A stretch of DNA of 64,000 nucleotides, taken from positions 434,001 to 498,000 of the forward strand of contig CAVXHG010000006.1 of the NCBI GenBank assembly GCA_963761525.1. Reading direction: 5' to 3'. This document shows, piece after piece, positions 35,574 through 45,348 of the stretch. The stretch comes from BOG-931 sp963761525 (GTDB lineage: Bacteria > Pseudomonadota > Alphaproteobacteria > Rhizobiales > Xanthobacteraceae). The translations under genes were made by a program, and so were the position numbers. Every line of letters starts with the position of its first letter. Position 1 is the stretch's first letter. The notes beneath the pieces are model-generated. The model searched no databases, was not told the origin of the DNA, and saw nothing but the letters and a program-made list of their open reading frames with translations.

Positions 35574-36683
35574 CTACGCCACAAGCTGTTCCGGATCGAG
35601 CGGCAGCTTCACCGGCTGCTTGAGTTTTGCCGATAGATCGAGCGCCTTGGTCAGCATCAGCCGGTTATGCGCTTCCGCGGCGGTCGCCGCCTGCGTCGGC
35701 AGCCCGAGAGAAATGCGGTTGAGCCACGACACGGTTTCTTCAGCCATCGGCCCGCGCAATTCGCCAAGCACCATGTCGCCGGGCGGATAGGAGCCCATGA
35801 AATCGACCAGCCGGCTGGAGTCCGGCGCATAGCCTTCGCTTTGTGGCTTCGACACCGCGAGCACCATGTCACGATGGGTGTCATCGATGGTCAGCACACC
35901 ATCAGTGCCGTTGATACCGACTTCGAGACTGTACACGGCGCCGGGCCAGGTCACCGGCAGCGCCCACGAGATGCTCAGTGTATGCACCGCGCCGTCGGCA
36001 AACATGATCATGCCGGCAGTCGCATCGATACCGTGATAGAGCGGACCGAGCACCTTATCGACCGAGCGCGCATAACATTCGACAGGCGTCTTCTGCTCCA
36101 TGTACCACATGACGATATCGAGCGCGTGCGTGCCCGAGATCACCATGGGCGAGATCGTGGTCGGATCGTCGGTGCGCTTGTAGTTATCGATCGCGACGAG
36201 ACGATTCATGAAGGCGCGCGATGTCACCATGGTGACGTCGCCGAGCGCCCCGGTCCGCACCTTCTCTTTGGCGCCAAGCCATTTGCGGCGAAAGCGCTGG
36301 GTGTAGCCGACCACCGCATCAAGCTTGGCGTCGGTGATCGCTTTAAGCACTCTGGCCGACTGCGCGAGATCGGTCGCCAACGGCTTTTCGATCAACATCG
36401 GCACGCCGCGCTCTACAGCGGCGAGGATGGGGCCGACATGCAGATGTTCATCGGTCGCGATGATCGCGCACGTGACTTCCGGACGCGCCAAAAGTTCGCG
36501 ATGGCTGGTGGTAACGAAGTCGGCGTCGATGCGCGCGGCGACATCACCGCCGCGATTGTGATTGAGCTCGGCAATGCCGATCCACTCGACCGCCGGATGG
36601 CGCCTCGCCACTTCACCGCGAAACAGGCCAACGCGGCCGGCACCGATGATGGCAAGCCCAATGCCTTTGGCGTCCCGCTTCAC
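35574..36683 (-). CDS. Gfo/Idh/MocA-family oxidoreductase, second of a pair
   Basis: The protein has 369 aa. The Rossmann fold is at the start (GIGLAIIGAGRVGLFRGEVA). The conserved EKPLATDLAQSARVL lies near residue 103, the family's EKP lysine, followed by the dehydrogenase/isomerase alpha/beta domain with TISPMVISGTHALDIVMWY. GTG 36683 overlaps the stop of the upstream paralogue (GTGA), so the two are coupled. The substrate is probably a sugar, cyclitol or related polyol; it cannot be named. Confidence 0.88.
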   Translation of the reverse strand: MKRDAKGIGLAIIGAGRVGLFRGEVARRHPAVEWIGIAELNHNRGGDVAARIDADFVTTSHRELLARPEVTCAIIATDEHLHVGPILAAVERGVPMLIEKPLATDLAQSARVLKAITDAKLDAVVGYTQRFRRKWLGAKEKVRTGALGDVTMVTSRAFMNRLVAIDNYKRTDDPTTISPMVISGTHALDIVMWYMEQKTPVECYARSVDKVLGPLYHGIDATAGMIMFADGAVHTLSISWALPVTWPGAVYSLEVGINGTDGVLTIDDTHRDMVLAVSKPQSEGYAPDSSRLVDFMGSYPPGDMVLGELRGPMAEETVSWLNRISLGLPTQAATAAEAHNRLMLTKALDLSAKLKQPVKLPLDPEQLVA

Positions 36684-37771
36684 TGGTTTAAACCCGCGCG
36701 ATTCCTGGCCTTCAGTTCGGCAATGCCGGAAATCGTCTCGTTGGTCAGTGGCAAATCGACCGGCTCGTTGCGATCGGCGGAGAGATCGGCCGCACTGTAT
36801 GTCTCCATGACCAGCCGCGCGCTTTCCGGCGTCACCATCACCGCGGTGTCGCGAATACACGCTTCGAGGAAATGGATGGTCTCCGGCCCCATGCCGCCGG
36901 CGAACACGTGATCCACCCATTCACCGGGCATGGTGGACATCGGAAATTCCTGGCCGCGTTTGACGGTGTTGAGCCAGTTGTCGCGCTGGGTATCGTCGAG
37001 GGTCAGCGCACCTTCGGTTCCAGTGACCTCAATCCAGGTCGAGCAATAGTTCGGAAAACTCGGCGGAAAATTCCAGCCGCCTCCGATCATCACGACGACG
37101 CCGTTATCCATAGTCACGGTGGTGAACATGATGTCGTGCGAACCGTTGATCGGCTCCATGTAGCCATAGGCGCCCTGGCTATAGACGCGCACCGGCTTTG
37201 CCGGCTCAAGCAGCCAGAACACGAAATCGAGATCGTGGGTCGATTCCATGACCACCGGCGACAACCGCACCCGGCTTGCAATCTTCTTGCCGAGCTCACG
37301 CGACAGATGCCGGCTGACCAGCACCGAAACCACCTTGCCCAGCGTTCCGTCGGTGATCTTCTTTTTGGCGAAGGCGACCTTCGGATTGAAACGCTGCGAA
37401 TAGCCGATGGTGAATTTCAGATTGTTGCGCTTCGATAACTGGACCAGTTCGTCGGCTTCCCACAATTCGAGCGCAATCGGCTTTTCCAGCATCACGTTCT
37501 TGCCGGCCCGCAGGCAATCGCGCGCAATCGGATAATGGTTGGCTTCCGGCGTGGTCGAAACATAGACCACTGAGATCTTTTCGTTCTTGATGATGTCCTG
37601 ATAATCGAGCGTCGCGGTTGCCGGTTTGAACAACGCCTTCACCTCGGCGAGCCGATCCGGCTTGATGTCGCAAAGGTGCAATCTATCCACCAGCGCCGTG
37701 CGCGCCAAAGCCTCCGCACGCAAGCCTCCGATCCACCCAACCCCGATCACCGCTGCTTCGACCGTTTGCAC
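36680..37771 (-). CDS. Gfo/Idh/MocA-family oxidoreductase, first of a pair
   Basis: The protein has 363 aa. It has an N-terminal NAD(P)-binding AAVIGVGWIGGLRAEAL, the EKPIALELWEADELV motif near residue 95 and the C-terminal domain with MESTHDLDFVFWLLE. It is similar in plan to the following gene, and the two form a two-gene operon. Such pairs often work as a dehydrogenase plus a partner acting on the same sugar acid or inositol-like compound; the actual substrate is unknown. Confidence 0.88.
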   Translation of the reverse strand: MQTVEAAVIGVGWIGGLRAEALARTALVDRLHLCDIKPDRLAEVKALFKPATATLDYQDIIKNEKISVVYVSTTPEANHYPIARDCLRAGKNVMLEKPIALELWEADELVQLSKRNNLKFTIGYSQRFNPKVAFAKKKITDGTLGKVVSVLVSRHLSRELGKKIASRVRLSPVVMESTHDLDFVFWLLEPAKPVRVYSQGAYGYMEPINGSHDIMFTTVTMDNGVVVMIGGGWNFPPSFPNYCSTWIEVTGTEGALTLDDTQRDNWLNTVKRGQEFPMSTMPGEWVDHVFAGGMGPETIHFLEACIRDTAVMVTPESARLVMETYSAADLSADRNEPVDLPLTNETISGIAELKARNRAGLNQ

Positions 37772-37889
37772 TTAAGCGTTCCTCACATTGCGTGTTCTTG
37801 GTATTTGCGCAGGCATAAAGACCATGCCGCGTCAGGGCGCGCAACGGCCACACCTCATCATTGCGGAGCGAAGCCTTTTCTCTTCGTTC

Positions 37890-38000
37890 GTCACCACCGG
37901 GCTTGACCCGGTGGTCCATCTGAATTTCAGGAACAACAACGGACGACAGTGCGAACGGCAGCTCCGCATGGATTGCCGGGTCAAGCCCGGCAATGACGAC
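37890..38000. repeat. Composite REP element with two inverted palindromes
   Basis: CCACCGGGCTTGACCCGGTGG in the first arm and TTGCCGGGTCAAGCCCGGCAA in the second are short perfect palindromes in opposite order, separated by about 45 bp. On the minus strand the translation has the pattern AGLDPAIH...MDHRVKPGGDE, seen again and again in the spurious ORFs of alphaproteobacterial genomes. It is a non-coding repeat. Confidence 0.85.
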
Positions 38001-38059
38001 GTGAAGAATTGTTCTCGCGATGCGATTTGCATCCGAGTCATTATTTAAGCGGTACGAAG

Positions 38060-38440
38060 CCCTTCCCAAGTCCTCCCTTATAAGAAGGGAGGCGGAGCGC
38101 CGAGAGGCGCACCATCCTGACCGTGCTCTTTGCGAGAGCACGGCGACGCGCTCATCGGAGCACGCCTCGCCTTTCGGCGCTCCACCGCGGCACTCGCCAG
38201 CCGCCCGAAGGCTAAACTGGCTCAGCTCCAGTTCCCGCGTTTCCTCAAAGACCGCTGCAACGGGTGTTACCCTTTGCATCCGCTCTTCAAGTGCACCGCG
38301 CTCCGCGGAGACCGGTCGTAGTGCCGGTCGAGCGGTGACCCGGAGCCGCCCGGGAGCGGTTTGCGAGACCGCCCGCGGGGACCGCACTTGCTCCACCTTC
38401 TAGGTCGCACCCGGAATGTGCCCTTCGATGAGCAAGCTTG
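38060..38440 (-). ncRNA. GC-rich structured segment behind a promoter; candidate RNA or repeat
   Basis: Read on the minus strand, the segment begins GGGTGCGACCTAGAAGGTGG near 38411 and contains many local inverted repeats, for example GGGTAACACCC (38274-38264). It ends near a perfect 8-bp hairpin with CCTCCCTT/AAGGGAGG arms at 38072-38092. No frame in it looks like a conserved protein. A sigma70-like promoter lies just upstream (see next entry). It resembles a multicopy element I believe occurs in Bradyrhizobium/Rhodopseudomonas relatives, but I cannot confirm that. Together with the REP element it accounts for the 0.8-kb gap 37772-38585. Confidence 0.4.
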
Positions 38441-38446
38441 ATCGGT

Positions 38447-38474
38447 ACATAACAAGAACAGAGACTATTGTCAA
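38447..38474 (-). promoter_or_regulatory. Sigma70-like promoter reading into the structured segment
   Basis: On the minus strand TTGACA (38474-38469) and TTATGT (38452-38447) are separated by 16 bp. The AT-rich surroundings contrast with the GC-rich segment downstream. A transcript would begin near 38440 and run leftward. Confidence 0.5.
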
Positions 38475-38585
38475 GTATAAGTCTCTATAGAAGTGACTGT
38501 CGTCACCGCCGCTTTTGCGACAAGCTCAGGGCGCGTGAGAACACAGGCCGAGCTGAACGCCCCAGGAAACCACGCTTTGGGAGTG

Positions 38586-39431
38586 CTACTCTCCAACCGG
38601 CATCGGCGGGCGCGGCGGTGGTTGGCCGGTCAGCAGCTTGTCGATATGCAAGCGTTTGGTGATAGCCGCGAAGGGACCGTCTTGATCGTTACCGGGCGGT
38701 TGCGCCGCTGCGGGTGCCGGCTGATTGGCATCGACGCTGGCGACCGGCTGCGACTTGATCTCCACTGTCGCTGGAGGCGCGAGCTGAATTGGGGGCGATG
38801 GGGCCGCAGTATTTTCCACCGTCGGCGCCACGGCGCCGGGAAGCGGCTCGACCGGAGCGGCGCGCGACGCGCTGTCTTCCGGCGGCGGTGCGCTGGCGAT
38901 TGAACCGGTCGGCGTATCGACCGGGCGCGCCGCGGCGTTGCTCGGGTGCGATATGGCATCGACCGGCGCGGCGGCTTGGCGGCGCGGCGCCTCACTGGAC
39001 GCCGGATTAGCAGGACCTGCCTTTTCGAGCGCGGCTCGCATACGCGCTTCAAACGATGGGACTGCAGGACTTCTCGCCGCTTCGCGCGGCTTGGTCTCCG
39101 ACGTGTCGCGCGCCGTATCCCGCACGGTGTCGTGCCCCGTGTCGCGCCCCTTGGCTCCGGCTCCATTTGAGGAAGGCGGTTGCTCCGCCGCGTTCGATTT
39201 AGCAGCCGCGGCCGCAGGGAGCGTCTCGCTCACAACCGGCGTCGCAGATCCGCTTTGGACGCCCAGTTGTATCGCCGGCGGCTGCTGCACGACTGTGGCG
39301 GGCGTTGGCGCCGCCAAATAGCCGGCGAAATGCGCGATCAGATAGCCGGACACCGCCGTGGCCAGGCCGGCGGCAAAGACTTCCAGAAATCTAATGGTCA
39401 AGCGCGACAGGAAGGAACCTTCGCTAGTCAC
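38586..39431 (-). CDS. Pro/Ala-rich membrane-anchored hypothetical protein
   Basis: The protein has 281 aa from GTG 39431, chosen because GGAGGG lies 5 bp upstream; TTG 39446 would add five residues. One N-terminal membrane segment (FLEVFAAGLATAVSGYLIAHFAGYLAA, residues about 15-42) is followed by a long disordered Pro/Ala/Thr-rich region. That region includes a 12-bp-unit repeat (RDTGHDTVRDTARDTSET, coded by 39102-39149). There is no recognisable catalytic domain. It is probably anchored in the inner membrane with a periplasmic tail, but topology is uncertain. Confidence 0.7.
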   Translation of the reverse strand: MTSEGSFLSRLTIRFLEVFAAGLATAVSGYLIAHFAGYLAAPTPATVVQQPPAIQLGVQSGSATPVVSETLPAAAAAKSNAAEQPPSSNGAGAKGRDTGHDTVRDTARDTSETKPREAARSPAVPSFEARMRAALEKAGPANPASSEAPRRQAAAPVDAISHPSNAAARPVDTPTGSIASAPPPEDSASRAAPVEPLPGAVAPTVENTAAPSPPIQLAPPATVEIKSQPVASVDANQPAPAAAQPPGNDQDGPFAAITKRLHIDKLLTGQPPPRPPMPVGE

Positions 39432-39660
39432 GGAACCCTCCAGCAAATTCAGGCGTCCACACTTGAAAAGCCGCTATGGGGCGAAATTGAGATATCCGGC
39501 GCCTGCCCGGATTTTTTGTCAGACGTCGCCGGTTCATGGTGATCGGGGGCTGCGTAAATGCCGAATAGACGGTCTTATACAATAGCTGGTTAACTTCAGC
39601 TTCCAGCCGGCGGTGCTTTAGCGGCACTTTCCGGCAGAGTGAGCTTCCCCACTGAGGCCG

Positions 39661-41134
39661 TTACCAGGAGCCGCGGTGCTCCGGCACGCGGGTAATCAAG
39701 GGGAGTGCAGCAACCAGCAGCGCGGCTGCCAGAGCGAATAGCCAGGCTTGCGTGTGACCGGGGTCATCGGAGCTGGCGAGAAGTGCAGTGAATATGGAGA
39801 TCGTGAAGATTGTGCCGATTTGCTGAGACATGGTTCGTAATGCAGCAAGGGTCGAGGAATTTTCCGGCGCCAGTTGCAGTCCGGCGTTGCGGCCCGCGGG
39901 GTTGTTCGCCCCACGGCCGGTTCCGATAAGTAAAGTGGCAACGGCAAGCCACACATACGGCGAGATAGCCGCGACCGGGGTCAGCGCCAGCAGCAGCATC
40001 CCGGCTGCAATAACACCGCCCCCGACATACAGCGGCAGCCGGTAGCCGGTTCGCCGCAAGGCGAATGCAGCAGCCGATCGATAACAGGATCGTGGCGGCG
40101 CCCTGCCCGATAAGCAACGTACCGGAATGGAGTTCGTTGATGCCGTAACGATTCCACGCGTAAAGCGGGACAAGCGCTATCACGCCCGAAGTGACGCCAC
40201 CGTAGACTCCGTTGACCAGATTGATGATGCCGAAGCCTGCCCCGCTGATCAGGCGCGGGGCGATGAACGGGTGTGCCGACCGGTTGATGTGACGAAAGAA
40301 CAGCCACAGCACGACAATCGCGGTGGCCGTCAGGATCATGAACGCAGGCGACCATGCCTCCGCGTTCCTTTCAGCCAGATAACTGGCAGCGAGCATCCCG
40401 GAAAGCAGGCCGCCACCGAGCAGCGCCATACCGGTGACATCCATACTCGAACGCTTTGCTCCTGCCCGCGATGGATCCCGCGGCACGTAACGCAGCGCCA
40501 GCACGATAACAGCGACACCGATCGGCACGTTGACCAGAAAGATGCCGCGCCAGGACCAGTACGACACGAACAGGCCGCCGAATATCGGCCCGATCATCGT
40601 ACCGATGGCAAAGATACTGCCAAACATGCTGACGGCGCGATCGCGCGTATCGCCGAAGTAATTCACAATGATCTCAGTCGCCGAGGGCGTGAAGCCCGCT
40701 CCTCCGACCGCCTGTAGCGCACGCAACGCAACGAGCACGTAGATATTGTCGGCCAGCCCGCAGAACAGCGACGCCAGGGTAAAAGCGGCGACGGAACAAA
40801 TGAACACTTTGCGGCAGCCGTACTGCTCGCTGAGTTTGCCACTGATCGGCAGCATGACCACAAACCCGAGCGAGTATGCCGTGATGGTCCAGCCGGCCCA
40901 GTCGATCGACGTTTGCAAGCCCATTCGCAAGGCGTGCAACGCCGTTGCGACGATTGTCGAGTTGATCGACATCATCAGCAGCACGAGTGCGACGATCGCG
41001 AAGACCAGCCCGCGGTGAATGGGCCGGCTCTCCCCATGAGGACTCAAAAAGCCGTCGGCTGTGCCGACTTCATGCTGGATATCCATGCCGCGTCTCATAT
41101 CAGTCCGCTGGCGATAGACATCCCCGCGACTCAT
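39661..41134 (-). pseudogene. MFS drug exporter of the DHA2 (14-TM) type, frameshifted
   Basis: The N-terminal part is in one frame, from the start through WAGWTITAYSLGFVVMLPISG and the GGAGFTPSATEIIVNYFGD antiporter motif to GQGAATILLSIG. The last 130 residues (ALRRTGYRLPLYVGGGVIAA and onward to VPEHRGSW) are in another. The shift lies near 40065-40078, and the total length is 3n+1, so one base is extra. Restored, the product would be about 490 aa with about 14 helices, an EmrB-like multidrug exporter. The start is ambiguous: ATG 41134, 41098 or 41086. Confidence 0.88.
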
Positions 41135-41226
41135 GCGAGCCAGGCATGGCAGGGCCGCGAGGCCTCAGCGAGCAGGGCTGTGTGACAAGACTGCAGCTGA
41201 CGGCGCCGGTGTCCTCGGCATTTCGG

Positions 41227-42609
41227 CTATAAATCGAAGCTCTGATTAAGCGCCGGCATCTGGACCTGCGTTTTACCAAGTTGCGACGCAAACGCCTGCA
41301 TGGCGTCCTCCTCCCCGTGGGTCAGGAATGTGCGCGCTGCGCCTGTATGCTCATGCCATTTCAGGAGCTCGGCCTGATCGGCGTGGGCCGAGAACCCGTT
41401 GATCGTGTGGATGCTGGCCCTTACCGGGATAAAGTCGCCAAGAATCTGCACCGGGTTTTGGCCGTCGATGATCTGCCGCGCCAGCGTTCCCTTGGCGGCA
41501 AAGCCGACGAAAATCACGCCGCATTCCTGGCGCGAAATATTGTGTTTGAGGTGGTGTTGCACCCGTCCTCCCGTGGCCATCCCGGACCCGGCCATGATGA
41601 TCGCGCCGCGGACATTGTTCAGCGCCACCGATTCCACCCTTTGCCGGGTGAAGTGCAGGCCGGGCAGCGCCAGCGGGTCGCGATCCTTCCGGAACAGCCG
41701 AGCGGCCTCAGGCCGCAGATAGTCGAGGTGACGAGCAAAGATCTCGGTCGCCGTAATCGCCATCGGCGAATTGAGAAAGACCTGCATTGACGGGACCAGC
41801 TTGTCCTGTTCGATCCCCCGGCTGAGCATGAAGAGGAGGTCCTGCGCCCGCTCCAGGGCGAAGGTCGGGATGATGACATTGCCGCCGCGCCCAAGCGTGT
41901 CGGAAATCGCGCTGTACAATTCCTGGATCGACGCGTCCATCGGCTTGTGGAGCCGATCACCGTACGTTGTCTCGATCACAACCACATCCGCGCGCGGCGG
42001 CGGTGCCGGCGTCACAAGCAAGGGGTTTCCGGCGTTGCCGAGATCACCTGAAAACAGCAGCCGCAATGTGCGGCCAGCCTCGGTCAGTTCAAGAAGGATG
42101 CTGGACGAGCCAAGAATATGTCCAGCGTCCACAAAAGTCGCGCGAATGCCTTCGGCGAGATCGATCGGTTCGCCATACTCGGCACTGCGCTTGAACGACT
42201 CCAGACTCTTGAGTGCATCAGCCTCTGTATACAAAGGCTCCGCAGGTTTGTTGCCCGCACCGTGTTGCGGCCGATGCGCGTTTGGATGCGCTTCTCCCTC
42301 CTGCAAGTGAGCGGCATCGAGCATGACCAACCGGGCAAGTTCGCGGGTGGCCATGGTCGCAATGATCTCGCCGCGAAACCCGCGCTTGGTCAGCAACGGC
42401 AGCCGCCCGCAATGATCAAGATGGGCATGCGTCAGCAGCACAAAATCGATACCGGCGGGATCGAAACCAAAGTCGCCTGCGTTTTCCTCCGCGAGGTCGC
42501 GGCTACCCTGATAGAGCCCGCAATCAATCAAAAACCGCCGGCCGGCGCATTCGACGAGGTGGCATGACCCGGTAACGTCGCGATCAGCTCCATGAAATGA
42601 CAACTTCAA
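41227..42609 (-). CDS. MBL-fold beta-CASP ribonuclease-like protein
   Basis: The protein has 460 aa. The metallo-beta-lactamase metal site is LTHAHLDHCGRLP near residue 59 (HxHxDH). Further ligands are in DAGHILGSSSI and SGDLG. The C-terminal part shows the beta-CASP and RNA-specificity segments MAGSGMATGGRVQHHL and INGFSAHADQAELL. These are the hallmarks of the CPSF73-like RNA nuclease family of bacteria. It lies 46 bp downstream of the LOG-family gene in the same direction. Confidence 0.9.
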   Translation of the reverse strand: MKLSFHGADRDVTGSCHLVECAGRRFLIDCGLYQGSRDLAEENAGDFGFDPAGIDFVLLTHAHLDHCGRLPLLTKRGFRGEIIATMATRELARLVMLDAAHLQEGEAHPNAHRPQHGAGNKPAEPLYTEADALKSLESFKRSAEYGEPIDLAEGIRATFVDAGHILGSSSILLELTEAGRTLRLLFSGDLGNAGNPLLVTPAPPPRADVVVIETTYGDRLHKPMDASIQELYSAISDTLGRGGNVIIPTFALERAQDLLFMLSRGIEQDKLVPSMQVFLNSPMAITATEIFARHLDYLRPEAARLFRKDRDPLALPGLHFTRQRVESVALNNVRGAIIMAGSGMATGGRVQHHLKHNISRQECGVIFVGFAAKGTLARQIIDGQNPVQILGDFIPVRASIHTINGFSAHADQAELLKWHEHTGAARTFLTHGEEDAMQAFASQLGKTQVQMPALNQSFDL

Positions 42610-42655
42610 AATATTTCTCCTGCGAAAAGACGGGACGGTGGAACGACGGAGCAGA

Positions 42656-43630
42656 TCAACGCATCAGGCCCAGCGGGGTACCGCATGCGTCGTACCAATC
42701 CAGGATGCTGCCCCAAATCTGATCCGCCGTTTCGGCGAACCAGAATAACTCACGATCCTCATCGTCGATGACCCCTTCGTCGGCCAGAAATCCGACGTCG
42801 ATGACTCGACGCCAATACTCTTCGCCCACCAGCACGATCGGGACCGGCTTGATCTTGCGCGTCTGCACCAGGGTCAAGACGTCGAACAGCTCGTCCAGTG
42901 TCCCGAAACCACCCGGGAAAGCGACCAGCGCCTTCGCGCGCAGCAGGAAATGCATCTTGCGCAGAGCAAAGTAGTGAAATTGAAAACACAGCTCCGGCGT
43001 AATGTAGGGATTGGGATATTGCTCGTGCGGCAGGGTGATATTGAGACCGATGGATTTAGCGCCGACCTCAAAGGCGCCACGGTTGGCGGCTTCCATGACC
43101 CCCGGGCCGCCACCGGTCATCATCACCAGCGTGGATCGTGACCCATCGCTATGACGGCTGTTGCCGACCAACCGCCCGAATTCGCGCGCGACCTCGTAGT
43201 AACGGCTCTTTGCCAGAACCCGCTCGGCCACAGCGAGCCTGCGGATCAGGACAGCATTGCGAGGATCGGTTTCGAGGGCTCGACGCAGCGCCTCTACGCT
43301 TCGTCGCGCCGTAGCGGGCTCCGCGATTCGCGTGCCGCCATACGCCACGACGGTATCGCGAATGTCATGCTCATGAAGCAGCGTCTCCGCCTTGAGATAC
43401 TCGAGCTGGAGGCGCACGCCGCGCGCCTCGTCGCGCGCCAGGAAAGCCACATCCTGCTCGGCCGGGACATAGCTGGGACTGGTGAGAATGGCTCTTATTC
43501 TCGAAGCCGCGTCGGGGTCCTCGTCGGGCGACTTCGGGCGGTGCGAGGGCAGCGGCTGTCGTCGTTTGTCGGGGTGCGCCGGTGGCGGAATCGCAATCTT
43601 CCCGGATGAGGGCGTGAAGTCTTTTGCCAT
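42656..43630 (-). CDS. LOG-family protein (TIGR00730-like, Rossmann fold)
   Basis: The protein has 324 aa. The nucleotide-binding GGGPGVMEAANRGAFEVG and the diagnostic PGGFGTLDELFDVL identify the LOG superfamily. Members of this superfamily include cytokinin riboside-5'-monophosphate phosphoribohydrolases. This longer form (about 320 aa with a 95-residue N-terminal extension) is usually annotated only as TIGR00730 and its substrate is unknown. It is paired with the beta-CASP gene. Confidence 0.85.
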   Translation of the reverse strand: MAKDFTPSSGKIAIPPPAHPDKRRQPLPSHRPKSPDEDPDAASRIRAILTSPSYVPAEQDVAFLARDEARGVRLQLEYLKAETLLHEHDIRDTVVAYGGTRIAEPATARRSVEALRRALETDPRNAVLIRRLAVAERVLAKSRYYEVAREFGRLVGNSRHSDGSRSTLVMMTGGGPGVMEAANRGAFEVGAKSIGLNITLPHEQYPNPYITPELCFQFHYFALRKMHFLLRAKALVAFPGGFGTLDELFDVLTLVQTRKIKPVPIVLVGEEYWRRVIDVGFLADEGVIDDEDRELFWFAETADQIWGSILDWYDACGTPLGLMR

Positions 43631-43736
43631 TGCGGGTCAAATCTCGCTCGGTGCCGCCCGTTGTCAGGCCGAAATGACTACCTGCCAAGTCGATCTCAAG
43701 CAATGCCGGCGCAATGCTCGCGGCACTTGCTGCAAT

Positions 43737-44513
43737 TCAGGATGACGCGGCTAACGTTACGCCGAACACCTTCTCGGCGAATTGCGGATAGACCTCGGCA
43801 AGCATCGGCGCGACGACGACCCGCATCAGATGCAGCGTCTCCGCTGATGGTGCGGGAGTGGTCGGCACATCGGATGGCCGGTCAAAATCGAAGCCGGTAT
43901 TCTCGATTACCTCCTCGACGCTGTGACCTGGATGGACGCTGGCGAGACGGAAACGTTTCCGCGTCCGATCAAAGTCGAACAGACAGCGATTGGTAATGAG
44001 CGCAATCGGGCCGCCGGGGCGGAATGTGTTGTCCGCGCTGCCGCCGGGCGCGCTGATGAAATCGACCTTCGGCACCAGCGTGCGCCGCGAATGCTCGACG
44101 CGGAACAGAATGACCTTGGGCACGACGTAATAAAGATAAGCCGAGCCGAACGAGCCCGGAAACCGCGCCTTCGGATGAGCGTAATCGCCGACGCTGACCA
44201 GGTTGATATTGCCTTCGCCGTCGATCTGTCCGCCCGACAGGAAGAACACGTCGATGCGGCCTTGTCCGGCACAATCGAACAGCTCGCGCGATCCGTCGGT
44301 AAAAAAGGTGTGCGTGCGGCTGCCGAGCAGCGAGACATAGGGCCTGCTCGAATTGTTGTTCAGTTTTGCACGCTCCCGCGCCAACAGCGCCGCAGTGGCC
44401 GGTATCGGCGACGAGGCACCGACGGCGACATGACGCACGTCGCCAATCAGCCGGCAGATTGTATCGGCGAGCAGTTCTTCGTCGCGGAAATTCTGCAGCG
44501 GCGCACCGCTCAT
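43737..44513 (-). CDS. CoA-transferase subunit B (glutaconate CoA-transferase / IpdB-like)
   Basis: The protein has 258 aa. It belongs to the COG2057-type beta subunit family with LSGGQIDGEGNINLVSVGDY, HPKARFPGSFGSAYLY and VEHSRRTLVPKVDFISAPG. In the IpdAB branch these proteins open CoA-activated rings rather than transfer CoA. I cannot tell which activity this pair has. The start overlaps the subunit A stop by 4 bp. Confidence 0.85.
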   Translation of the reverse strand: MSGAPLQNFRDEELLADTICRLIGDVRHVAVGASSPIPATAALLARERAKLNNNSSRPYVSLLGSRTHTFFTDGSRELFDCAGQGRIDVFFLSGGQIDGEGNINLVSVGDYAHPKARFPGSFGSAYLYYVVPKVILFRVEHSRRTLVPKVDFISAPGGSADNTFRPGGPIALITNRCLFDFDRTRKRFRLASVHPGHSVEEVIENTGFDFDRPSDVPTTPAPSAETLHLMRVVVAPMLAEVYPQFAEKVFGVTLAASS

Positions 44514-45334
44514 GCCGGCACCGCGACCCGCTCATGCACGTATCGTTGCAGGTATTGCGCAAAGCCCTCAGCGGTCGCCGCGAGCTTGGCGTATTCGGCA
44601 AGATGCGCGGCATCGAGGCCGTAATGGTCCGGCAGTGGCAGCGGCCACGCGCCGCGCGGCTCGACCGCGATGGCCTCGACATAAAAGCCCGGAATTGTCG
44701 CAGCCGCGAGCAAAGGATCTCGCAGCAGATCGCCGTCATAAAGCTTCTCGACAGTGACCACCGTTTTTTGCGCCGCATGCGCCATGGTGAACAGCTCGCG
44801 CTGCAGGCCAATGTAAACATTGCCGTACCGATCAGCCATCGGAGCGTGGAACAGCACGACATCCGGACGCAGCGCCGGCAGCAGCACGATCGGATCGTTG
44901 TTGCCGAACGGATTGTCGATCACCTTCCAGTCCGGGCGATGCGCGAGGACGTCTGACCCAATCAATCCGCGCAAGGGTATGAACGGCACGCCCTTTTCCC
45001 CCGCCTGAAATTGCGCGTGCAGCGCTGGGCACGTGGCGTCGCGCATATTGATCGCGCCGGACAGGACCGCGGCGGTGAAGCGGGGCGCCGGGCCGAATTC
45101 GCCAAGACTGACCGCTGACGTTTCCAGCGTTTCGACGCAGCCGGCACCGATCAACAGGTCCGCCTGCAAGGTCGAGGTCGGCAGTGCCACCAGATGCAGC
45201 CGCTTGACGCCGCGTCTGAGGAGAGCGCGGGTGGCCGCCATGGCCACGCCTCCTGTCTCGCGCGGCACCGCCAGCAGACAGCCGTCGACAATCGGCGCGA
45301 TCGCTTCGTCCAGGGCGCGGATGATCGTTGTCAT
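44510..45334 (-). CDS. CoA-transferase subunit A (glutaconate CoA-transferase / IpdA-like)
   Basis: The protein has 274 aa. It has a COG1788-type fold with CLLAVPRETGGVAMAATRAL, PLRGLIGSDVLAHRPDWKV, NPFGNNDPIVLLPALRPDV and HAPMADRYGNVYIGLQRE. ATG 45334 is adjacent to a repeat-containing spacer. It forms an obligate heteromer with the next gene. The nearby Mo-hydroxylase and, further on, aromatic oxygenases suggest a role in ring or dicarboxylic acid breakdown (inference from context). Confidence 0.85.
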   Translation of the reverse strand: MTTIIRALDEAIAPIVDGCLLAVPRETGGVAMAATRALLRRGVKRLHLVALPTSTLQADLLIGAGCVETLETSAVSLGEFGPAPRFTAAVLSGAINMRDATCPALHAQFQAGEKGVPFIPLRGLIGSDVLAHRPDWKVIDNPFGNNDPIVLLPALRPDVVLFHAPMADRYGNVYIGLQRELFTMAHAAQKTVVTVEKLYDGDLLRDPLLAAATIPGFYVEAIAVEPRGAWPLPLPDHYGLDAAHLAEYAKLAATAEGFAQYLQRYVHERVAVPA

Positions 45335-45348
45335 GGTGACACGTTACT

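Noticed and set aside
37683..38396. 237-codon minus-strand open frame across the repeat region
   Set aside because: It contains the AGLDPAIH and RVKPGGDE translation of REP elements and then runs into the antisense-free 5' end of the oxidoreductase; it has no plausible protein character.
38060..38440. Group II intron reading of the structured segment
   Set aside because: Only the GUGYG-like start and a GGGTAAC hairpin fit; no reverse transcriptase, domain V hairpin or 3' AY end was found.
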